Shown: positions 12,131 through 23,910 of the stretch, piece after piece
How positions within the stretch are numbered: the first letter of the stretch is position 1
How the letters are laid out: each line of letters opens with the position of its first letter
Source: Atherix ibis
Lineage: Eukaryota; Arthropoda; Insecta; Diptera; Athericidae
NCBI GenBank assembly: GCA_958298945.1
Contig: OY282605.1
Location: 40,464,811-40,528,810 of the forward strand
DNA length: 64,000 bases
Direction of reading: 5' to 3'
Translations under genes and position numbers: made by a program
Notes under the pieces: generated by a model
Told to the model about the DNA's origin: nothing
Databases searched by the model: none
The model's input: only the letters and a program-made list of their open reading frames with translations

Positions 12131-12449
12131 TCTTTGATCCATTTTTTGGAATTGGCAAAAATCGAAGACGAGCCAAAACACGTGCAAGCAAAGCAGCTGT
12201 CAAAAATTGACAACATTCAAAATGGCCGAACTTATCGGTATAAGTAAGAGACATGAGTACCAACATAACGCCATAAAAAAATCGAAAATCTATTATACAT
12301 AACCCGCGGAAATTCAAAATTCCCGATACTTTTTGAACAGACCTCGTATACTATGTAGGATACTATTTATTTTTCATATAATATGGCATTTTATTTTTAA
12401 TTAAACAATATAATAAAATTGGGAAAACCTTCTGAAAAAAAAGTGGTAA

Positions 12450-13119
12450 GTTTGCCATTTTAAAATAAGATTATTTTCTTCAACGATTTCTCGTTTCGTA
12501 AATACGTCAAGAAGCAAAATTTCCATAAATTAGATTTTAAAAATTTATAGGCAACTGAAAAAAGCTAAAGTATCCTCAAAAATTGGCCGCCAACTATATT
12601 TACTTAAAAATGAATCAGAATTTTAAAATAAAAATAAATTTAATTTAAAGATTTTTCTTTTAAGGATAGTTAGTTTAAACAATATCATACCACAAGCCTC
12701 ATAATAGAGAGATTTTTCCCTTATTGCGCCAAAATCTCACAAAACGCATAATTTTGAGATTTTTTAATATCAATAGCTCTTCAAAATCGTCCAATTTGAT
12801 ATAATTGAACTTTTCTCTATAAAACTATATAAAAATAATAAATTGCGGATAATTTTTAAACTCAGCAGCATTTCAAAATTAACTATTATCTGCCAAGTAA
12901 GGGCCGAAAATTACAGCCCGAAATGTGCGGATAATTTTTTTAAAATAATCTAAAAAGAATATAATCCTGAATATAGTTTTTTAATAAATATTCGAATTAT
13001 ATATTATTTATTAATAAATTTCAAAATATATTTAATATATTTGTGTAAAAAAATTTATAAAAATTTAAAAGTAAAATATAAATATTAATTTTTGCTTTTC
13101 AAAGCACAAGGTGGATAAT
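12450..13119 (+). mobile_element. W3: DD41D transposon relic
   Basis: The plus-strand blocks ttattgcgccaaaatctc (12721) and ccgaaaattacagcccgaaa (12904) match the LLRENFPGRVIS and MAELQPEMC regions of the family. The 3' end caaggtggataatt is at about 13107. The 5' edge is indistinct and may begin near the gccattttaaaataag motif at 12457. Stops and indels throughout exclude a product. Confidence 0.6.
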
Positions 13120-14875
13120 TTTATTATATCTCAAATTTGTAGCTTAATTTCAATGATGCACTTACGTAATACTAAATTTATGATATATTCACATTTTTTA
13201 ACAATAAAATAAATTCTAAGTAAAATATTTTAATATTTTTTGGCAAAAACAAAAATAAATCTTTTATAATAAATTTAAAAATATAATAATTTTATAAGGA
13301 AAACTTGATAAAATCTTATATTGTAGAATAGATTTTTTTTTCTTTTAATTTATGAAATTATTTTCCATATTCGTACAAGTCAAGTTCTGATATATTTTCC
13401 AAAATAAATAAATTTTTCTTGTGAAATAAAAGTTCTTCAGAAAAAAAAAATGGCCATAAAAGTCAACCTACACAATTTGTTCTCTTTTTTACTACTACTA
13501 CTATAAGTGGATAAATATATTTTTAAATATAGCTGACTAAATAACTCAATTTCAATGTCAATGCGGTTGGTGTATTATTTTACATGTAAAAGATTGAAAA
13601 TATTTTTAACAATTACCAGTGAGAGTATGTGATTATGAATAAATATCTACACAATCGAAAAGTATCTACACAATTCACAAGTGAGCTGTTAAAAAAGTGG
13701 TTGTAAAATTGTCCACCACAAATAATATGAGAATTAAGTAAATATGCACCTTTTAGTCTGATGCTGATCTAATTAGCATTTTTCTATACTAGCACATTTA
13801 AATAAAGTAATAAATAAATTATAGATGAGAGTCACTATAGTCAGGTTAAGTATGAGTAGATGAATATGAAGAGCTGGACAAATCTGTCCACAAAACATTT
13901 CCATTTTGCGTAATCCTCTTTGAGTACGCGTTATTTATGATCAGAAGCTTATAAAAAGATGATTAAATTTCAACATTGACTCTGACTCTGATCCATGAAT
14001 TTAGAATGACGCCACTTCCCTGTTTCCACTGCCCTCCTCCTACTGATAATTGAGTCAACTGCGCGGGAGTATGACCGCATGTTGCAAACACTTCATACTA
14101 TTTATTCTATATATTGTTTTGTCATTCAATAATGGATTAGAGCTTTTTGCTGTAGATAATACCAACAACACCCGCAATCTTCCATATTTATAGTACGAAT
14201 TGAGCGATTGTCTTCCTTTTTTCTTCTCAACTCTTCCAACACGCTCTTCCTCATCCAAATCTGTTCTTGTCCTTGGCTATGACCATGACATATACTCGTA
14301 CAATATAATTGCATGGATATAAGTTGTTGTTGTTGTTGTTTTTTTTTGGATATAGTGCCATACTTGGATTGGACACAAATTGTAAGATTCAAGATATATG
14401 GGAATAAAGAAATTGAGACAATATATTTCAATACGCACACCTTGCAATTAAGGTCTCTGTACTAATTTTAAGTCAAGGTGAAAAAGACTATGAAAGTTGT
14501 TCTCGCTCGACCAGACAAACAGATACGATCACTTCTGGACAAGTTTTAATTGGAATTATTGAATAAATACGACAATCTTGTTCACCAACAATACTATGAA
14601 ATAAAATTCTGCAATAATATCAGCTACAAAATATTACTACAGGTAGGTGATATTGAGCTACAAATATTGTTTTAAAGGTAAAAAATTTTTGCAGATTGTA
14701 AACGGAAAATGATTACAAGATATTGAAGGCTGTTCTGTTTGTTATATTAACGAAAATTTTCATTATTTTATATAAATTAAAATAAATCATTTGTAATTAA
14801 TGCAAAAAAAAATTTATGAATATTATACAAAAAAAAAATTTAAGAAAAACCACGAAAATTTGATTTTTATAATTA
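13120..14875. other. AT-rich sequence with unidentified GC-richer patch
   Basis: No gene was recognised. Around 13850-14450 the composition is less AT-rich and overlapping minus-strand frames of 67 and 104 codons are open. Their translations show no domain, and one contains a glutamine run that simply reflects a (TTG)n tract at about 14322-14340. I cannot assign a function. Confidence 0.45.
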
Positions 14876-14879
14876 TTAT

Positions 14880-15684
14880 TCGAAAAGCTTATAAGTATCT
14901 TCTTTTTTAAGAAATTTAATTTTTTAAGACATTTTTTTTACGGTTGTTAGTTTTTAGATGCTCTTAAGTTTAAAAATTATCTAAAATAAAATAGTTTTTT
15001 TAAAAAAACTTTATAAGAAAAAAAGTCTAAAACTATCAAATTGCACAATCGTGGAGGCTAATTGGCAGCGTATTCTAGGAACTCTTTACAAAATAAAGCC
15101 AAAATTTATTGTGTTGTATGGCTTGTGATATCGTTTTAATAAAATTACATATATTTTGTAGTAAAATTTATAAGATTAGGGTAAAAACTGTTAGTTATCA
15201 TACAACCATAGCGCTTAGAATTGACGGTAACAGTTTCTGCTTCTTCATTTTCAAAGAAATATAGGCCAATGACACTTTCAGACCAAAAACCATATTTTTT
15301 GTGGATAATTAGCTTTTCCATAGTCACTTATGGGCTTTTAGAGTCACTTTTTATGGATTCATGAGCATTTTATTTTTCATATTGACGTACCCGTCAAACC
15401 CGAAGACAAGTACGTCAATATGAAAAATAAAAAAGTTAATGTTTTGATATGAGGCTCTAAAAACCCACTTTTTCAACAATATTTAAAAAAAAGCCACTTT
15501 TTTTTAATATTGTTAAAAAAAGTGCGTTTTTAGAGGCTCATCACTGAAGAAAATTTTGTTAAAAAAGTGACTACTACAGAATAACTCGCAGTTTAAGCTA
15601 AATAAATATAATATTTTATAATATGTGAATTAAATAGAATCAAGAAATATGACTGTACATTTTAAATCATAAAATGGATAGTCC
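14880..15684 (-). mobile_element. W4: DD41D transposon relic
   Basis: On the minus strand a clear stretch at 15327-15160 reads YGFWSESVIGLYFFENEEAE, then TVTVNSKRYGCMITNSFYP. This is the diagnostic block between the first and second catalytic residues. The LLRE/ISR region follows at about 15130-15050, and an 'agcatctaaaaac' type block near 14950 corresponds to the EHLKTN helix. To the right the element contains an inverted rearrangement (hairpins at 15370-15541). It ends at the family terminus aaaatggatagtcc (15671-15684), where a tandem array of related units begins. Confidence 0.75.
15370..15541. repeat. Two adjacent hairpins inside W4
   Basis: A perfect 21 bp inverted repeat has arms at 15370-15390 and 15410-15430. 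Next to it, a ~36 bp imperfect inverted repeat has arms at 15449-15484 and 15506-15541 (atgaggctctaaaaac against its complement). Both parts also occur in direct order in the following tandem units, so an inverted duplication of W sequence is the likely origin. Confidence 0.85.
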
Positions 15685-16520
15685 GCCATTTTCAAAAATT
15701 AAGCTACCAAAATTTGTACTACCAAAAATAATTTTGTGAAAAAAAAATGAATTTTATTTTATTCAAATTAAACTAGGGGTTTTGAAAGCCTCATATATGG
15801 CAATTTTTTATATTGACGTACCCACAAAGCCCGAAGAAAAATGTTGTTATAAAAAACGAGGTTTTTAAAACCTCACCACCGAGGAAAATTTTGTTAAAAA
15901 ATGACTAATGCAGAATCACTTGTAGATAAACTACAACTTTTGATGCGCAGTTTTACATTTAAACTGGAAACGTTAAGCTAAATAATTATAGTATTTTATA
16001 ATATATGTTTTCAACAATGATCAGAAAATAGAACTGCACTTTTTAAACCAAAAAATGGATAATCCAGTATTTATAAAAATGAAGCTTTAAAAATTGTGCT
16101 ACCAAAAATAAATTGTCAAAAAATAATTCGAATTTTAATTTATTTATCACAGAACGGAGGTTTTGAAAGCCCCATATATGGCAATTTTTCATATTAACGT
16201 ACCCACCAAGCTTGAAGAAAAATATTGTTAAAAAAGTGGGTTTTGAGAGCCTCAACGCCAAAGAAATTGTTGTTTAAAAAGTGGCTACGGCCGAATCACT
16301 AATAGAAAAACACAAATTTGACGTGCAGCTTTATATTTAAATTATCTATAATATAAAATGGCAAATATTAAGAAAAACAAATATGGTATTTTAAAATATA
16401 TAATTTTAACAATTATGAAAACATAAGACAATACTTTTAAAACCATAAAATCGATAGTGCGGTATTTTCAAAAATTAAACTACCAAAAATAAATTTTATT
16501 TCAGTCAAATCAGAATTTGT
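15685..16520 (-). repeat. Tandem array of ~380 bp W-element derivatives
   Basis: Successive units end at aaaatggatagtcc (15684), aaaatggataatcc (16065) and aaaatcgatagtgc (about 16460), spacings of about 381 and 395 bp. Each repeats the order tttgaaagcc, atattgacgtaccc, agcctca, aattttgtt, and the terminal block. The minus strand of one unit (16261-16043) encodes LGGYVNMKNCHIWGFQN, the transposase segment after the first aspartate. Each unit is therefore an internally deleted W element stripped of its catalytic core. A partial further unit extends to about 16520. Confidence 0.8.
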
Positions 16521-18555
16521 ATGGCTACAATATTATCGACGCAAACAAAAACGCAAAAATATCCTATCCTTAAAAACAGTTCAAAATACTAAGAAAAAAT
16601 TAAAAAAAAAAAAAAACTATTTATTTAAGTTATTAAAAAAGGAATCCATCGATTTATTTTTTGTATGCTATCATCTACTACTAGTGAACTTTCAACAAAT
16701 AGTCGGCCATAAAATGAATAAACTAATTACGAAAGTACGACCATAACTAAAGTGTAATAAACATTATATATTCACAATAGGCTGCACATTTTTAACATTT
16801 TTCAAAGCTGAAAACCTTGAACTATTAACCATAATATTAATAAATATTTTCATTAACATTAGTTCATTAATACGATGCTGTTTAGTAGAGCGTTAGCAGT
16901 AAATAGATTGAAGCACTAGACTTGACCGCTTATCCTCTACAAGAAGCACTACTACCAACTTCACCTGTGCTAAAATTCAAATACCTCAACTTTCTATCGC
17001 ATACAACAATACAAGTTGGCTACAATGTCATCTACATTTTTTTTTTTTTAAATAAAAACTTCCCTGCGATTTTTATTCAATTTTTTACCACTTCTTGTTA
17101 TACAGGAACTCCTTGAACCGATCACCGGTAAACCACTTTCACAGACTATTTTTCCTCAAAGTTTTTTTTCTCTACCTTCTTTTATTTAACTTTTATTTAT
17201 TTATACTCGTAAATATAAAAAAAAAAGATATTCATCTTGATTTTATAAATTGAAATACGAATATTCCATAGTAAAGAAAACTATACTATTATTTTTATTG
17301 TCGTCATTTTGATTAATACGATCTTTAAAATGAAAGAGAAAAACTACCAACAATAAATAGTTAAATATAGTGACATAAATTGTCACGCAAAATAATGAAA
17401 TTAAAATAAACGTGAATAAAATTTCTTATACAAGATACATTAGCAATATGGAAACGAAATAATTTATTGTTAAAAGTTAGTGGAAAAAATCGTAACAAAG
17501 TAATTAAAATGCATGATATTAATTGAAATTTCATTCACTGTACTTTTAAGAAGGTGAATTAACCAAAATAGTATAAAAGTCACAAAAACAATATTGGATG
17601 AGGAAATTTATTTTGTGAAAAAAGATACTCTATCGGCGTTGTTCGTTTTTAGTTTTGCTAATATAAAATGTCAAATTTGGTTTGACGTTTACTATTTCGA
17701 AGGTAAAAGTGTTAAAATTTTTCTCTCCAAATGTTAAATAGTTTTTTTTTCTAACTAGTCTGTTAAGATACTAAAAAAAAATTATCATAAAAATGTGACT
17801 TTAATAAATCGCATAAAAGATAAAAGATACACAAGCAATCAGTTATGACCTTAGGAAATAATTACAACCAAATTGCGTATACCATATGCACATAAGTACT
17901 TGTGAGAGGTGTGCTTTTTCCATACCTGTCGATCGATTAATTATTTAACAAAAACTTTTCCAATCGATAGTTTACGTTTTGTATTGAAAATTGTTTAATT
18001 CATTAACTGTTAAGTTGCCCATTTCTATATATTGCAAAAATATATCCGGAAATTATCGATAGTCGTTTATGATTATTATTAATTAATTATTAAAAGGTCT
18101 GTTTTGTTATACATAATCGGGGTTTCTCTTCACGAATCGTGAAGTTATTTAAATTAGCGTTAAAGTATTTGATTTGAAAATGTTCAACGTTATGAGTTTA
18201 TTCGTATTTTGCATCGGTGAAGTGTGTTAAATGTCCTGGAGCGTACCTGATACTGGACACGTCGTCAATATTGTATTGAGAGAACTTTTGCACGGAATTC
18301 ATGGCGTAAAATTAATATTCAATACTCGCCATACTCATTATGCCTTTTATTAACAATAAATCGATACAATATTAACCACAAAAAATTATTTACTACATAA
18401 ATGTACCATGGTCAGAGTTAGGAGAATTTATGGTATTTGAAAATATTTTTTTTTTAATTTTTACACCTTAACATAGACCAACAGGAAACTATAGATATTA
18501 CAATATATACCAAATATCAATACACAACGATATGTTGGTAAAAAAAAAATATTCA
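16521..18555. other. AT-rich sequence with possible promoter-like patch
   Basis: No gene is established. Between 17930 and 18120 there are several atcgata-type motifs (for example gatcgatt and attatcgatag). Such motifs are bound in flies by the DREF factor at promoters, but no independent support exists here. A minimal candidate first exon follows at 18180. Confidence 0.4.
18180..18230 (+). other. Possible first coding exon (weak)
   Basis: An ATG at 18180 opens a hydrophobic 16-codon frame (MFNVMSLFVFCIG...), and the sequence cggtgaagt inside it could be a splice donor. The translation resembles the start of a signal peptide. It lies downstream of atcgata motifs. No further exon was identified, so this may be coincidence. 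Confidence 0.2.
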
Positions 18556-18569
18556 ACTTGCAAAAATTC
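18556..18569. repeat. LINE target-site duplication, left
   Basis: acttgcaaaaattc is repeated with one missing A immediately after the A-rich tail at 21446. This marks the two sides of the LINE insertion. Confidence 0.85.
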
Positions 18570-18696
18570 CTCCTCCTCAGACCTAACAACACTTCTTTCT
18601 ACAATAACTAACAAATTAATTCAAGAAATTACTCTTCTTCTCACTCCTCTGTTAACTGCTTTAATAACCGCACTAACAAGCAATATGAATAAATAA
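18570..18696 (+). pseudogene. LINE ORF1 C-terminal remnant
   Basis: Forty-one codons are open in frame with ORF2 and end at the TAA of 18694-18696. The remnant is rich in Leu and Thr (DLTTLLSTITNKLIQEIT). ORF1 of jockey elements encodes the gag-like RNA-binding protein. Here only its extreme C-terminus survives the 5' truncation. The stop codon is immediately followed by the ORF2 start, giving TAAATG. Confidence 0.65.
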
Positions 18697-21294
18697 ATGT
18701 TCTCGTCAACCGATAAATCCCTATCCATCCTTCTCTGGAATGCTAACGGACTGACTTTACACCGACAAGAACTAGATATTCTCTTACACAACAAACGCAT
18801 AGACGTTGCACTGATTACAGAAACTCACTTTACGTCCAGGTCGTTTTTTGCTATACGTGACTATAAAACATATAGAACTGACCATTCAGACAACACAGCA
18901 CACGGTGGAACTTCCATCCTTATTAGAAATTCCTTAAATCATTCCTTCCACTCACAAACTGCCACCGAATCCCTTCAGTCAATAGTTATTACCCTTCCAT
19001 GTAAATCCTTTACCTTTAACGTTGCATCTGTTTATTGTCCTCTAAATAAAAAATTAACTCCCATACAATTTGATTCCTTCCTCAAATCAATTGGAAAATC
19101 CTTCATCGCGGAGGAGGTTATAATGCCAATCACCCTAAATGGGGTTGCCGTGTTTCGAATCCCCGAGGAAAGATTCTCCATACCACTCTTGAGGTCCTCT
19201 CCCATACCACTCTTGAGGTCCTATCTCCTCCCACGCCCACATATTGGCCGACCAGTGCCAGAAACCTTCCCGATATTCTAGACTATTTCATCATACCCAT
19301 ACATTCCATTTAATACTTCCATAGACACACTCCTTGACCTGATATCCGAACATTCCCCTGTTCTCCTAACACTAGACACTTCTCCTTTCTTAAAATCGTA
19401 TCCTGCCAAACTTGTAAATGGGAAACTTGATTGGGACATTTTTAGACAGAACTTAGACCAACAGATCCATTTACAACAAAGCCTTAAGAACGTACAAGAA
19501 ATAGACGATGCCGTAACCGACTTGACTGTTTGCATACAGAACTCAATCACTAACGCCCACATAACTCATAACAAACCAACCATACGAGAACATGACTATA
19601 ATCTTCCGCAAAAAATTCGCAGCTTGATAAGCGAGAAACGTCGAGCCAGGGCCTAGTGGCAACGTTCAAGAATGCCAAATGGGAAGAAAAAACTGAACCA
19701 ACTACAACGAGAACTGAAACAAGAAATAATTAATTATAATAACGAACGATTTACTGAATATACAGAATCACTAACAACTAATAAGTCACTCTGGACAGCT
19801 ACCCGACGAATTCTCAAATACAAAACAGCTACACACCCGCTCCGGAATACCGACTTAGAAAACATCTTTAAACCTCACGAAGATGTCCAAGACATTCTGC
19901 ATGACGAACAAATATTCCGACAAATATCAACTCAGTTGCCCATAAGTCCACCTCCTAAGTTTTTCACTCCTTCCGAAGTTAAATTCACAATAGAACACCT
20001 TTCCAATAAAAAAGCCCTAGGATATGACCTAATAACTTCAGAAAATCCTGAAGCAAATTTCCAAAAAAAAACCCTCGTCCTTATAACCTATATTTATAAT
20101 AGTATCCTCCGCACATCATTTTTTCCTTCCCTGTGGAAGTTTTCCATAATGAAGATGATCCCAAAACCCAATAAGCCCAAAAACCTTCCTACCTCATATA
20201 GACCTATAAGCCTCGTTCCCATATTATCAAAAATCCTAGAAAAATTAATCCTAAATCGCCTTTATCCCATTTTTGAAACCGAGGGTGTCATTCCTCAGTA
20301 CCAGTTTGGATTTCGACCTGAGCATTCCACTATCCAGCAGTGTCATCGTGTGAGCGAAAGGAATACTGCCCAGGCGTCTTTCTTGACATTTCGCATGCTT
20401 TCGACCGTGTATGGCACTTTGGATTGCTTTGGAAGTTGCAGCGAGTCCTATCCGCGGATTATTTCCACATCCTTAAATCTTATCTCTCAGACCGATATTT
20501 TCAGGTAGCTGAAAATATGGAGTACTCTGACATTTATGCAATTTTTATATAACATTTATACCCATGACATTTCTTGCCACAACAACATCCTAACCGCAAC
20601 ATATGCTGACGATACAGCCATCCTGACACATCACAAAGATCCTTCCACAGCCATTAGTATCCTACAGAACCATATCCACTCCTTAGAAACTTGGTTCAAA
20701 AGGTAGAGAGTGAAGGTAAATGAGCAAAAATCTGCTCATGTAACTTTCACACTCTGCCGAGAACAAATTCCCGACATAACCCTAAACGGCAGTATTAGTC
20801 TACAAAAAAATAGCGTACGTTACCTTGGACTTATATTCGACAGACGGTTAACCTGGAACCTTCATACGAAAACTAAAAGACGTGAACTTAACGGACGATA
20901 CAAACAATTATTACGTCTCCTAGACAGTAAATCAATACTTACAACAACAAGTAAACTATTACTATACAATACGGTTCTGAAACCAATATGGACATATGGT
21001 CTAGAACTTTGGGGTTCGACTAAGCATTCCAACTCCCTTCCAATCCAATCCCTACAATCCCGAATCTTTCGTAAAATTGTCAATGCCCCCTTTTATCTGC
21101 GAAACACTGTTATCCACCGTGACCTAAATGTTCCATTTGTTCGTGAACTATGCATCTCCCGATATAAAAAATTCCATTCGCATCTATCCTTCCTCCCTAA
21201 TCCTTTAGGAAGGGAACTTTTCACTCCCACCCTTCCAGTATACACCCATCGACGTTTAAAACGGCGATGGCCGAGAGATTCTCTAAAATTCTAA
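18697..21294 (+). pseudogene. LINE ORF2: endonuclease-reverse transcriptase pseudogene
   Basis: The start ATG at 18697 follows directly on the ORF1 stop. The endonuclease domain shows LLWNANGL, ITETHF and AHGGTSILIR. A one-base loss near 19110 shifts frame before the GGYNANHPKWG motif, and an extra base near 19311 restores it. A 20 bp direct duplication (cataccactcttgaggtcct) lies at 19180-19222. TAG at 19654 replaces a Gln codon. The reverse transcriptase shows SYRPISLVPILSKILEKL and QFGFRPEHST, a deletion near 20345, DISHAFDRVWH, a second deletion that removes the usual GVPQGSVLSP box, and YADDTAIL at 20602. TAG at 20704 replaces Trp. The C-terminal LKPIWTYGLELWG block is intact to the TAA at 21292. 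Confidence 0.92.
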
Positions 21295-21418
21295 AATAAA
21301 ATTACCCTTTCCTAGAGGTAACATCGATGGGTATTTTTCTCCACATGTCCTCATGTCCTTGTATATTCCCGTAAAAAATCTGCTTGTTACTAGCATAAGT
21401 AGTTGTAGATAACATTTT

Positions 21419-21458
21419 AAATAAAAAATAAAAATAAAAATAAAAACTTGCAAAATTC
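21419..21458 (+). repeat. LINE A-rich tail and right target duplication
   Basis: Tandem aaaat units end the element, followed by the right copy of the target duplication at 21446-21458. This fixes the 3' boundary and orientation. Confidence 0.85.
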
Positions 21459-21955
21459 TGTTTTACATTTTTCATTTGAATTCTTTTTTTCTCATATAAT
21501 TTTCTTAGAAAGCTTTGAACACGTGCTTTTGGTTTTTAATTATTTAAAATATTTTCAGTTGTTATTGCATAATATGCTCACATATCTGAACAGTGAACAA
21601 CAGAGAAAATTAATAGTTTCACATTAATTCAACGTCTCCGAGTTAAATGTTTATAATAATTTTTAACACTTTGTTGAGTATAAATATTATTTTTAATATT
21701 TGAATAAATCGATAAATTACATTTTGGATTAAATAAATATTTACCAAAAAAAATTCTTCAACGAACCAAGAAGTTTTGGAGAGAAATAAATTTATAATGT
21801 GTCAACAGATACTTGTGAAAATGTTCTTTTATCCATTTTGCAGTTCGGATAAAACAGCTCTGTCATTTAACAATTCTTATAAATAAATATTATTTAAAAA
21901 AAAATTATTTTAGCTCATAGTTCGGCATTTTTGAATATTATTATTAATAAAATTC
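21459..21955. other. AT-rich sequence, nothing recognised
   Basis: No gene or repeat was identified between the LINE and relic W6. Confidence 0.5.
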
Positions 21956-21959
21956 ATAA

Positions 21960-22703
21960 AAATTACGCTGCCAAGTGGAACAAAAGGAATTGGATGCTGA
22001 TTTTTTCGAAAAAATCGTTCTCTCAACGATTAGGATGATTTTTACTACGCGAATATGTCAGTAAGCATACTTGATATATGTGAGACTCTGAAATTCTAAA
22101 AAAAAAAAACTGCATAAAAGCTATTTTCTTTGCAAAATGTGACTTTTTGGTGTGTATTTTGATTTAAAGGATTCATAAACACGTGTTTCTTTCAAAAAGA
22201 AAGAAGGAGAAACTGTTACTATCAAATCAGAGTGCTATGTTCGTATGATAACCTACTTTTTTCCAACTGAACTAAAAGATTTTTATTAGAAAAATTGAGC
22301 ACGACAAATATTGACTTTATTGAACGAAAAATTTCCTGGACACGTAATTTCCAAAATTTGTAATTTCAGTTCTCCTACAGAATCGTCAAATTTGATGCTG
22401 TTTGAATTTTTTGCTTAAATTTTTTAAAAAATTAGATTTAAACAAATAATTTTTAATTTGAAAAACGTTTAAAAACCAACAGTATTGAGGGAATTACAGT
22501 CCGAAATATGTAAGCAAACCTTGAAAAATTACATCTATAGGATCGAGCCCTACAAGAAGTTTTGTACTAGTAATTTTAAAATACTAAATTTCATTTATAA
22601 TGGCAATATTTAGAAAATATATTTTAATAAGAATTTAATAATAATTAAAATTTAAATTTTATATAATTTGATTTTACTTTCCAAAATTTAAATTGGATAA
22701 TTC
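21960..22703 (+). mobile_element. W6: DD41D transposon relic
   Basis: In the plus frame one can follow ADFFEKIVLS (just before the first catalytic site, itself mutated) and VTFWCVF near 22140. A block at 22185-22280 reads FKKKEGETVTIKSECYVRMI. It is followed by LLNEKFPGHVISK and near 22480 a degraded LRELQSEICK with KNYIYRIEPYKKF. The family 3' end aattggataattc is at 22691. The copy is fairly complete in order but full of stops and small indels. It supports the consensus used to recognise shorter W relics. Confidence 0.75.
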
Positions 22704-23905
22704 AATTTTGATTAGTAGAAATAATTAAATTATAAATAATATAAAAATATTAACTAATTTATATTATATTTAACCAAAAAAAATATTTTTTATTCAGAAA
22801 AACTTGATAATATACAATTTTCTTTTATAGTAAATATTATATAAAAAAAATAATTAACAATAAATCATTTTTCTTTGAACAAATTTGAAAAATTCCAGAA
22901 TTGGAAAAATGTTAATTTCCTGGTGCCCATGAGACTGTAGCCACCATAAACCAACAATCTTGAATTAAATAGAATTAAATCTACTTTGTTTCATGTCGAA
23001 AATGTATCTAGTATCCGAATTAGGTAATTTTATCGTGAACACAGTTAATTTTGAAATTTTTCCCAACAGCTACGAGGTAGCTTTTGTTTTTAAAACTAAA
23101 ATGAATTAGTAATTTTCAACCAAATATGACTATTTCGAAATTTATTTACTATTCTTGTATGAATATTGTTGAATTTCTATCATTTTTTCACATAAATAAA
23201 AATTAATGAAAATTCTTTAACACCATTTAACTGTTCTAATTGAATATAGTTGTTCTCAACTATTATACTCGAAGATGCAATGAACATTTTCAAAACAATT
23301 TAAATTTAATTATTTAGGAAAAATTTTAAATATTAAATAATTTCTAAACTTAATTTTAAGTATTCAAAAACAAATTATTTTAATGCAAGATTTAATTTTA
23401 ATTATTCACATAAAATATCAAATGCCATTTTTGGTTTATCCAAAGACAAAAGCAAAAGCTACTATCCAACCTTGACATAAATTTTCCCAGTCAACTTTTC
23501 CGAACGTATACGATATGAGTGAGTATTCCTAAAAAGGAGTTTTTACATTCATGCTTAGAATTGGAAAATCAATAAAAGTCGATTGATTCATTTTTACCCA
23601 ACTACCTGCCTACTAACTATAGTTTTAAAATAATTTATTAAAAAAAAAGCAAAAAAAAAATAACTACTACTGAATTTTTCCCTTGAAATTTTATAAAACT
23701 CAATGAAATTTTATTGATTAAATGAACTAGTAAATTTTTAAAAACAAATGGTTTCTTTTTCAATAAAACTCTAGTTATTATTTGTCCTAATTTATGATAT
23801 TAGGTAAATAAATGATTATAATTGAAAAAAAAATTAATATTATTAAAAATTTTATTGTTTATTGGCACCAACTTTGGTACTCAACTTTGTCACTACTTAA
23901 AGGAT
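22704..23905. other. AT-rich intergenic sequence
   Basis: No gene, RNA or mobile element was recognised in this stretch. Confidence 0.5.
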
Positions 23906-23910
23906 GTTAA

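Larger units (their letters stand above)
11308..12346 (+). mobile_element. Mariner copy B: chimera with inverted 5' ends
   Basis: The element is flanked by TA at both sides. Its 5' end is present twice in tandem, starting at 11308 and 11458, each with cgaggtctgttcaaaaag. After the transposase remnant, at about 12135 the sequence switches to the reverse complement of the 5' leader (attctttgatccatttttt, then the leader and terminal repeat) and ends at 12346. The two outer arms are therefore long inverted repeats of nearly 200 bp instead of the short ones usual for mariner. The same junction occurs in copy F. It has no proper 3' end. Confidence 0.88.
18570..21445 (+). mobile_element. Jockey-clade LINE, 5' truncated
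   Basis: This is a non-LTR retrotransposon of about 2.9 kb. It retains the last codons of ORF1, then ORF2 with an endonuclease, reverse transcriptase and C-terminal region, a short 3' untranslated region and an A-rich tail made of aaaat repeats (21419-21445). A 13-14 bp target-site duplication, acttgcaaaa(a)ttc, flanks it at 18556-18569 and 21446-21458. Most of ORF1 and any promoter are absent, as expected from incomplete reverse transcription. Several frameshifts and stops make it inactive. The closest match by motif is the jockey clade. Confidence 0.92.

Noticed and set aside
14055..14440. Overlapping minus-strand open frames of 67 and 104 codons
   Set aside because: Two frames are open over the same bases, no domain is visible, and the glutamine run comes from a (TTG)n tract.
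16922..17116. Plus-strand frame of 64 codons
   Set aside because: No motif, low-complexity phenylalanine-rich end, no supporting context.
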